The notes under the pieces were generated by a model, which searched no databases, was not told the origin of the DNA, and was given only the letters and a program-made list of their open reading frames with translations. Position numbers and translations under genes: made by a program. Shown one piece after another: positions 59,502 through 64,000 of a stretch of 64,000 nt of DNA (its first letter is position 1; the number at the start of each line of letters is the position of its first letter). The stretch lies in assembly GCF_051020975.1 (NCBI RefSeq), contig NC_135033.1, positions 992,001 to 1,056,000 on the forward strand, given 5' to 3'. The stretch is from Osmia lignaria lignaria. Its lineage: Eukaryota > Arthropoda > Insecta > Hymenoptera > Megachilidae.

Positions 59502-59798
59502 GATCTGTGGGATCGAATCAGTATATTACGTTATATCTAGTGTAGATATGGTAACAATCACATTGGTACAAAATGTAGGTACATTGATCTGTTGGAATGT
59601 ATCTGCATATGACATTACATATCGAATGTAGATATAGTACTAATGATATTGTTGTTAAATGTACATTGATCTGTGGGTAGTAATCAGTATATTACATTAT
59701 ATCTAATGTAGATATGGTGATAATGATATTGTTATTAAATGTACATTACATACCGAATGTAGATACAGTACTACTGATATTGTTATTAAATGTACATT

Positions 59799-59878
59799 GA
59801 TCTGTGGGTAGTAATCAGTATATTGCAATATATCTAATGTAGATATGGTAATAATGATTTTGTTGTTAAATGTACATT
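59799..59878. repeat. Unit q (80 bp), variant of Q
   Basis: It has the Q head with the Z-like tail GATTTTGTTGTTAAATG. It precedes X, whereas Q precedes R. Confidence 0.83.
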
Positions 59879-61108
59879 ACATATCTAATGTAAATATAGT
59901 AATAATGATATTGTTATTAAATGCACATTGATCTGTGGGAATGAATCAGTATATTACATTGTCTCTAATGTAGATATGGTAATAATGATACTGATACGAA
60001 ATGTACATTACATATCTAATGTAGATATAGTACTAATGATATTGTTATTATATGTTCATAGATCTGTGGGAATGAATCAGTATATCACATTATATGGAGT
60101 GTACAAATAGTGCTAATGATATTGTTATTAAATGTACATTGATCTGTGGGTAGCAATCAGTATATGACATTATATCTAATGTAGATATAGTAATAATGAT
60201 ATTGTTAATAATGTACATTGATCTGTTGGAATGAATCTATAAATTACATTGTGTCGAATGTAGATGTAGTGCTAATGATAATGTTATTAAATTTACATTG
60301 ATCTGTGGGTAGCAATCAGTATATTACATTATGTCCCATGCAGATATAGTAACAAGATATTGTTATTAAATGTACATTGATCTGTGGGAATGAATCAGTA
60401 TATTACGTTATATCAAATGTACATATAGCACTAGTGATATTGTTATTATATGTACATTGATCTGTGGGATCGAATCAGTATATTACGTTATATCTAGTGT
60501 AGATATGGTAACAATCACATTGGTACTATATGTAGGTACGTAGATCTGTTGGAATGTATCACTATACGACATTATGTCTAATGTAGATATAGTAATAATG
60601 ATATTGTTATTAAATGTACATTGATCTGTGGGAATGAGTCAGTATATTACATTATATCGAATGTAGATATAGTACTAATGATATTGTTATTAAATGTACA
60701 TTGATCTGTTGGAATGTATCTGCATATGACATTACATATCGAATGTGGATATAGTACCAATGATATTGTTATTAAATGTACATTGATCTGCGGGAAGGAA
60801 TCAGTATATTACATTATATCTAATGTAGATATGGCACTAATGATATTGTTATTAAATGTACATTCATCTGTGGGAATGAATCAGTATATTACATTATATC
60901 GAATGTAGATATAGTGCTAATGATATTGTTACTAAATGTACATTGACCTGTGGGTAGCAATCAGTATATTACATTATATCTATTGTAGATATGGTAATAA
61001 TGACATTGGTACTAAATGTCGGTACATTGATCTGCTGGAATGTATTACTATATGACATTATATCTAATGTAGATATAGTAATAACGATATTGTTATTAAA
61101 TGTACCTT

Positions 61109-61188
61109 GATCTGTGCGAATCAGTCAGTATATTACATTATATCGAATGTAGATATAGTACTAATGATATTGTTATTACATGTACATT
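61109..61188. repeat. Unit A (80 bp), reference copy
   Basis: The usual diagnostic motif is GGGAATGAGTCAG after the GATCTG start, with tail TATAGTACTAATG. This copy has the sub-allele GCGAATCAGTCAG, also seen near 4150, 10560, 16865, 20160, 45200 and 47497. It follows F or H and precedes B. Confidence 0.85.
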
Positions 61189-61270
61189 GATCTGTTGGAA
61201 TGTATCTGCATATGACATTACATATCGAATGTGGATCTAGTACCAATGATATTGTTATTAAATGTACATT
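61189..61270. repeat. Unit B (82 bp), reference copy
   Basis: Diagnostic motif TTGGAATGTATCTGCATA, then GACATTACATATCGAATGTG. The extra two bases come from ACATTACATATC where other units have ACATTATATC. This makes B the only long class sharing the TACATATC segment with the 51-bp units. This copy carries the GGATCTAGTACC allele. B almost always precedes C. Confidence 0.87.
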
Positions 61271-61350
61271 GATCTGCGGGAAGGAATCAGTATATTACAT
61301 TATATCTAATGTAAATATGGTAATAATGATATTGTCATTAAATGCACATT
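61271..61350. repeat. Unit C (80 bp), reference copy
   Basis: Diagnostic motif CGGGAAGGAATC (a TGGG allele also exists). The tail usually reads GATATTGTCATTAAATG. Two alleles are coupled to the following unit: AATGTAAATATGG with AAATGCACATT mostly precedes J, and AATGTAGATATGG precedes D or a. Confidence 0.87.
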
Positions 61351-61430
61351 GATCTGTGGGAATGAATCTGTATATGACATTATACCTAATGTAGATATGG
61401 TAATAATGATATTGTTATTAAATGTACATT
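61351..61430. repeat. Unit J (80 bp), reference copy
   Basis: Diagnostic motif CTGTATATGACATTATACC. It follows C and precedes K. An allele with TGTATAGGAC is limited to copies near 30276, 33526, 37263 and 43245. Confidence 0.86.
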
Positions 61431-61510
61431 GATCTGTGGGAATGAATCTGTATATGACATTATATCTAATGTAGATATAGTAATAATGATATTGTTATTA
61501 AATGTTCATT
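61431..61510. repeat. Unit K (80 bp), reference copy
   Basis: Diagnostic motif GTATATGACATTATATCTA, with an unusual end AAATGTTCATT that breaks the junction palindrome. It lies between J and L. Confidence 0.86.
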
Positions 61511-61590
61511 GATCTGTGGGAATGAATCAGTATATTACGTTATATCAAATGTACATATGGTACTAATGATTTTGTTGTTAATTGTACATT
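61511..61590. repeat. Unit L (80 bp), reference copy
   Basis: Diagnostic motifs are TATCAAATGTACATATGG and the tail GATTTTGTTGTTAATTGTAC. It is always followed by the 51-bp unit M in the cases I read. Confidence 0.86.
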
Positions 61591-61641
61591 ACATATCTAA
61601 TGTAGATATATTGCTAATGATATTGTTATTAAATGTACATT
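61591..61641. repeat. Short unit M (51 bp), reference copy
   Basis: It begins ACATATCTAATG and contains TAGATATATTGCTAATG. It lacks the first 31 bp of a B-type unit. It is seen only after L, giving a 131-bp L-M pair. Confidence 0.88.
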
Positions 61642-61725
61642 GATCTGTGGGTAGCAATCAGTATATTATATTATATCCCATGTAGATATCGTAATAATGA
61701 CATTGGTATTAAATGTAGGTACATT
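61642..61725. repeat. Unit N (84 bp), reference copy
   Basis: Diagnostic motifs GTAGCAATCAGTATATTAT and TATCCCATGTAGATATCG. It ends AAATGTAGGTACATT, where a 4-bp insertion gives 84 bp. It precedes b (or B). Confidence 0.86.
61712..61725. other. Expanded junction dyad AATGTA-GG-TACATT (example)
   Basis: In the 84-bp units (E, G, N) the junction gains 4 bp yet keeps two 6-bp inverted arms around a GG spacer. The upstream GGTA(C/T)TAA in the same unit resembles the inserted GGTAC. Confidence 0.8.
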
Positions 61726-61807
61726 GATCTGTTGGAATGTATCTGCATATGACATTACATATCGAATGTAGATATAGTACTAATGATATTGTTGTTAAAT
61801 GTACATT
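61726..61807. repeat. Unit b (82 bp), variant of B
   Basis: It has the B head, but the middle reads CGAATGTAGATATAGTACTA and the tail ATTGTTGTTAAATG. It lies between N (or G) and O. Confidence 0.85.
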
Positions 61808-61887
61808 GATCTGTGGGTAGTAATCAGTATATTACATTATATCTAATGTAGATATGGTGATAATGATATTGTTATTAAATGTACATT
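61808..61887. repeat. Unit O (80 bp), reference copy
   Basis: Diagnostic motifs GTAGTAATCAGTATATTACA and GATATGGTGATAATG. Many copies (for example near 4911, 9625, 18820 and 34012) have the tail ATATTAATATTAAATG instead of ATATTGTTATTAAATG. It precedes P. Confidence 0.85.
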
Positions 61888-61938
61888 ACATATCGAATGT
61901 AGATACAGTACTACTGATATTGTTACTAAATGTACATT
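61888..61938. repeat. Short unit P (51 bp), reference copy
   Basis: Diagnostic motif GATACAGTACTACTG. It follows O and precedes Q or q. Alleles include GATACAGAACTACTG (about 9661 and 12383) and a CCGAATG head (about 29140, 40339, 48891, 50660 and 59752). Confidence 0.87.
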
Positions 61939-62018
61939 GATCTGTGGGTAGTAATCAGTATATTGCAATATATCTAATGTAGATATGGTAATAATGATAT
62001 TGATACGAAATGTACATT
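61939..62018. repeat. Unit Q (80 bp), reference copy
   Basis: Diagnostic motif GTAGTAATCAGTATATTGCA, with tail GATATTGATACGAAATG. It ends one major cycle class and is followed by R. Confidence 0.86.
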
Positions 62019-62069
62019 ACATATCTAATGTAGATATAGTACTAATGATATTGTTATTATATGTTCATA
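62019..62069. repeat. Short unit R (51 bp), cycle marker
   Basis: It begins ACATATCTAATGTAGATATA and ends TTATTATATGTTCAT. It recurs 44 times and was used to cut the window into cycles. It has two end alleles: TTCAT before S, and TACAT before T. It always follows a unit whose tail carries GATACGAAATG (Q or Y; the single GATACGTAATG variant occurs near 22411 and 28053). Confidence 0.9.
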
Positions 62070-62149
62070 GATCTGTGGGAGTGAATCAGTATATCACATT
62101 ATATGGAGTGTACAAATAGTGCTAATGATATTGTTATTAAATGTACATT
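62070..62149. repeat. Unit S (80 bp), reference copy
   Basis: It starts at AGATCT and has TATATCACATTATATGGA followed by TGTACAAATAGTGCT. This copy has the GGAGTGAATC allele also seen near 44401, 51882 and 54723. Confidence 0.85.
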
Positions 62150-62228
62150 GATCTGTGGGTAGCAATCAGTATATGACATTATATCTAATGTAGATATAGT
62201 AATAATGATATTGTTAATAATGTACATT
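62150..62228. repeat. Unit T (79 bp), reference copy
   Basis: Diagnostic motif GTAGCAATCAGTATATGAC. The tail GTTAATAATGTAC lacks one base, so the unit is 79 bp. It contains a full TATATCT/AGATATA inverted repeat at 62180-62198. Confidence 0.86.
62180..62198. other. Mid-unit inverted repeat TATATCT/AGATATA (example)
   Basis: Two 7-bp arms flank a 5-nt AATGT spacer. Complete or 6-bp-arm forms occur in C, F, K, O, Q, T and R. ATATCG-headed units keep only 5-bp arms. Confidence 0.8.
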
Positions 62229-62308
62229 GATCTGTTGGAATGAATCTATAAATTACATTGTATCGAATGTAGATATAGTGCTAATGATAATGTTATTAAA
62301 TGTACATT
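62229..62308. repeat. Unit U (80 bp), reference copy
   Basis: Diagnostic motif AATCTATAAATTACATTG, the only unit class with a TATAAA string. Copies that follow R-T instead read GGGAATGAATCTATAAATTA and then TATTG. Confidence 0.85.
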
Positions 62309-62387
62309 GATCTGTGGGTAGCAATCAGTATATTACATTATGTCCCATGCAGATATAGTAACAAGATATTGTTATTAAATGTACATT
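62309..62387. repeat. Unit V (79 bp), reference copy
   Basis: Diagnostic motifs TGTCCCATGCAGATATAG and GTAACAAGATATTG. Another allele has CAATATATCCCATGTAG. It follows U and precedes W or w. Its precise loss accounts for several length differences between otherwise matching cycles. Confidence 0.84.
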
Positions 62388-62467
62388 GATCTGTGGGAAT
62401 GAATCAGTATATTACGTTATATCAAATGTACATATAGCACTAGTGATATTGTTATTATATGTACATT
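62388..62467. repeat. Unit W (80 bp), reference copy
   Basis: Diagnostic motif CAAATGTACATATAGCACTA followed by GTGATATTG; it ends TTATATGTACATT. It precedes G, or D in the 3,745-bp repeats. Confidence 0.84.
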
Positions 62468-62551
62468 GATCTGTGGGATCGAATCAGTATATTACGTTAT
62501 ATCTAGTGTAGATATGGTAACAATCACATTGGTACTATATGTAGGTACGTA
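62468..62551. repeat. Unit G (84 bp), reference copy
   Basis: Diagnostic motifs GGGATCGAATCAG and GGTAACAATCACATTGGTAC. It ends TGTAGGTAC with the 4-bp insertion. It is usually followed by H (starting AGATCTGTTGG) or b. Confidence 0.87.
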
Positions 62552-62631
62552 GATCTGTTGGAATGTATCACTATACGACATTATGTCTAATGTAGATATA
62601 GTAATAATGATATTGTTATTAAATGTACATT
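62552..62631. repeat. Unit H (80 bp), reference copy
   Basis: Diagnostic motif TTGGAATGTATCACTATACG then TTATGTCTAATG. It nearly always follows G and precedes A or I. Confidence 0.87.
62622..62631. other. Unit-junction palindrome AATGTACATT (example)
   Basis: This perfect 10-bp palindrome spans the end of a unit and recurs at most unit junctions. K (TGTTCATT), F (TGTACCTT), C or X (TGCACATT) and a (TGTACACT) carry single-base breaks. It could be a protein-binding site, but nothing in the sequence names a protein. Confidence 0.85.
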
Positions 62632-62873
62632 GATCTGTGGGAATGAGTCAGTATATTACATTATATCGAATGTAGATATAGTACTAATGATATTGTTATT
62701 AAATGTACATTGATCTGTTGGAATGTATCTGCATATGACATTACATATCGAATGTGGATATAGTACCAATGATATTGTTATTAAATGTACATTGATCTGC
62801 GGGAAGGAATCAGTATATTACATTATATCTAATGTAGATATGGTAATAATGATATTGTCATTAAATGTACATT

Positions 62874-62953
62874 GATCTGTGGGAATGAATCTGTATATTT
62901 CATTATATCGAATGTAGATATAGTGCTAATGATATTGTTACTAAATGTACATT
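62874..62953. repeat. Unit D (80 bp), reference copy
   Basis: Diagnostic motif CTGTATATTTCATTATATCG, ending ATTGTTACTAAATGTACATT. The TATAGTGGTAATG allele is common elsewhere. It precedes E. Confidence 0.85.
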
Positions 62954-63037
62954 GACCTGTGGGTAGCAATCAGTATATTACATTATATCTATTGTAGATA
63001 TGGTAATAATGACATTGGTACTAACTGTAGGTACATT
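62954..63037. repeat. Unit E (84 bp), reference copy
   Basis: It starts GACCTGTGGGTAGC instead of GATCTG, then has ATATCTATTGTAGATATGG and GACATTGGTACTAA. It carries the 4-bp TAGG-type insertion at its end. It precedes F or f. Confidence 0.87.
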
Positions 63038-63117
63038 GATCTGCTGGAATGTATTACTATATGACATTATATCTAATGTAGATATAGTAATAACGATATT
63101 GTTATTAAATGTACATT
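63038..63117. repeat. Unit F (80 bp), reference copy
   Basis: Diagnostic motif CTGGAATGTATTACTATATG, with tail GTAATAACGATATTG. It precedes A. Confidence 0.86.
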
Positions 63118-64000
63118 GATCTGTGGGAATGAGTCAGTATATTACATTATATCGAATGTAGATATAGTACTAATGATATTGTTATTAAATGTACATTGAT
63201 CTGTTGGAATGTATCTGCATATGATATTACATATCGAATGTGGATATAGTACCAATGATATTGTTATTAAATGTACATTGATCTGCGGGAAGGAATCAGT
63301 ATATTACATTATATCTAATGTAAATATGGTAATAATGATATTGTCATTAAATGCACATTGATCTGTGGGAATGAATCTGTATATGACATTATACCTAATG
63401 TAGATATGGTAATAATGTTATTGTTATTAAATGTACATTGATCTGTGGGAATGAATCTGTATATGACATTATATCTAATGTAGATATAGTAATAATGATA
63501 TTGTTATTAAATGTTCATTGATCTGTGGGAATGAATCAGTATATTACGTTATATCAAATGTACATATGGTACTAATGATTTTGTTGTTAATTGTACATTA
63601 CATATCTAATGTAGATATATTGCTAATGATATTGTTATTAAATGTACATTGATCTGTGGGTAGCAATCAGTATATTATATTATATCCCATGTAGATATCG
63701 TAATAATGACATTGGTATTAAATGTAGGTACATTGATCTGTTGGAATGTATCTGCATATGACATTACATATCGAATGTAGATATAGTACTAATGATATTG
63801 TTGTTAAATGTACATTGATCTGTGGGTAGTAATCAGTATATTACATTATATCTAATGTAGATATGGTGATAATGATATTGTTATTAAATGTACATTACAT
63901 ATCGAATGTAGATACAGTACTACTGATATTGTTACTAAATGTACATTGATCTGTGGGTAGTAATCAGTATATTGCAATATATCTAATGTAGATATGGTAA

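Larger units (their letters stand above)
58480..60009. repeat. R-cycle 42 (1,530 bp)
   Basis: Unit order: R-T-U-G-F/B-C-D-E-H-A-B-C-d-G-b-O-P-q-X-Y. F/B at 58774-58855 followed by C-D-E is a 326-bp insertion relative to cycle 36. G near 58757 and 59568 has the same unusual GGTACAAAATGTAGG. Confidence 0.82.
60010..62018. repeat. R-cycle 43 (2,009 bp)
   Basis: Unit order: R-S-T-U-V-W-G-H-A-B-C/I-I-E-F-A-B-C-J-K-L-M-N-b-O-P-Q. C/I at 60785-60864 takes the place of C, and I takes the place of D. The length still equals cycle 44. Confidence 0.84.
61109..62631. repeat. Reference higher-order repeat: 20 units, 1,523 bp
   Basis: This is the clearest complete HOR and serves as the key for unit names. 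The order is A-B-C-J-K-L-M-N-b-O-P-Q-R-S-T-U-V-W-G-H: 17 long units (79-84 bp) and three 51-bp units. The next A begins at 62632, exactly 1,523 bp later. The same 20-unit order and length, read from R, occurs at 22426-23948. Unit identity was assigned from short diagnostic motifs given in the unit entries. Confidence 0.9.
62632..63117. repeat. Six-unit HOR module A-B-C-D-E-F, 486 bp
   Basis: Units are A 62632-62711, B 62712-62793, C 62794-62873, D 62874-62953, E 62954-63037 and F 63038-63117. A second A-B-C follows at 63118 and leads into J-K-L, so D-E-F-A-B-C behaves as an optional 486-bp insertion in the 1,523-bp HOR and makes a 2,009-bp version. Shorter or altered forms of D-E-F recur across the window. 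Confidence 0.88.
1..64000. repeat. AT-rich satellite array, 80-bp monomer, head-to-tail, no unique sequence
   Basis: Every line of the window is made of diverged copies of one unit. It starts at a GATCTG-like hexamer, passes through an AATGTAGATATAG-like middle and ends in ATTAAATGTACATT. Most units are exactly 80 bp; others are 79, 82, 84 or 51 bp, giving roughly 820 units. All run in one direction and I saw no reverse-complement unit. The + strand has far more G than C (13 versus 5 in the consensus). No gene, transposon end, tRNA, rRNA or unique spacer interrupts it, so no stretch over 300 bases holds anything else. Arrays of this length are known from eukaryotic heterochromatin. The family is not one I recognise, and a centromeric role is inference only. 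Confidence 0.97.
62019..64000. repeat. R-cycle 44 (2,009-bp type, cut by the window end)
   Basis: Unit order: R-S-T-U-V-W-G-H-A-B-C-D-E-F-A-B-C-J-K-L-M-N-b-O-P-Q, with Q truncated at base 64,000. The next R would fall near 64,028 if the period holds, so the array continues beyond the window. Confidence 0.85.

Noticed and set aside
61271..61350. CENP-B-box-like site at CGGGAAGG in unit C
   Set aside because: Only a few bases resemble the CENP-B box; the essential TTCG and A..CGGG arrangement is absent.
62229..62308. TATAAA in unit U as a promoter
   Set aside because: The string is expected by chance in AT-rich DNA, and no transcription unit follows it.
1..64000. CRISPR array
   Set aside because: There are no unique spacers between conserved short repeats. 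The whole 80-bp unit is repeated, with no cas genes.
1..64000. Coding minisatellite (repeat protein)
   Set aside because: Stops fall in every frame within nearly every pair of units, and 80 is not a multiple of 3.
1..64000. Transposon or retroelement ends, target-site duplications, poly-A tails
   Set aside because: No non-satellite sequence appears anywhere, so no insertion boundaries exist in the window.
1..64000. tRNA, rRNA, telomeric repeat or replication origin
   Set aside because: I found no cloverleaf, no rRNA-like segment and no short G-rich telomere-type tandem. Nothing distinguishes one place in the array as an origin.

Overview
The whole window is one uninterrupted tandem-repeat (satellite) array. 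I find no gene, RNA gene, transposon or unique sequence from base 1 to base 64,000, and neither end of the array is inside the window. The basic monomer is about 80 bp. The 80-bp consensus carries 18 G/C bases, so it is very AT-rich, and every unit lies head-to-tail in the same orientation. Such an array points to a eukaryotic nuclear genome, from a centromeric, pericentromeric, subtelomeric or other heterochromatic block. I do not recognise the family and nothing here identifies the species.

I parsed the array by hand into named unit types. The letters below are unit names, not bases or residues. Long units are 79-84 bp: A, B, C, D, E, F, G, H, I, J, K, L, N, O, Q, S, T, U, V, W, Y, Z and a, with variants b, d, f, q, w. 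Short units are 51 bp: M, P, R, X, m. Unit R recurs 44 times and divides the window into 44 'R-cycles' of 452 to 3,816 bp, each listed as a feature. A clean 20-unit higher-order repeat (HOR) of 1,523 bp is R-S-T-U-V-W-G-H-A-B-C-J-K-L-M-N-b-O-P-Q (22,426-23,948; also 61,109-62,631 in a rotated phase). Inserting a six-unit, 486-bp module (D-E-F-A-B-C) gives a 2,009-bp version at the right end.

Region by region: 1-8.4 kb holds irregular cycles linked by partial duplications at offsets of 1,852, 2,875, 3,971 and 4,591-4,722 bp. 8.4-19 kb alternates Z-X-Y-ending and Q-ending cycles, often near 1,361 bp. 19-29 kb holds two interleaved duplications (offsets 4,652 and 5,642 bp) and one canonical HOR. 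30.8-44.3 kb holds three nearly identical 3,745-bp super-repeats plus two internally deleted derivatives. 44.3-60.7 kb is built around a roughly 4.5-kb block copied about 10.4-10.9 kb downstream, with a 1,769-bp tandem duplication and a 2,841-bp-offset duplication inside it. 60.0-64.0 kb settles into the regular 2,009-bp HOR.

Unit order follows rules. A cycle ending Z-X-Y is always followed by R-T, and any other ending by R-S. Each short unit follows only particular long units. The short units look like the 82-bp B unit minus 31 bp between two ACATT direct repeats. Most unit junctions carry the perfect palindrome AATGTACATT, and a second inverted repeat lies in the middle of the unit. All open reading frames are 84 codons or less, mostly need a TTG start, and are by-products of the repeat. 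Positions, offsets and unit strings were counted by eye, so boundaries may be off by a few bases.
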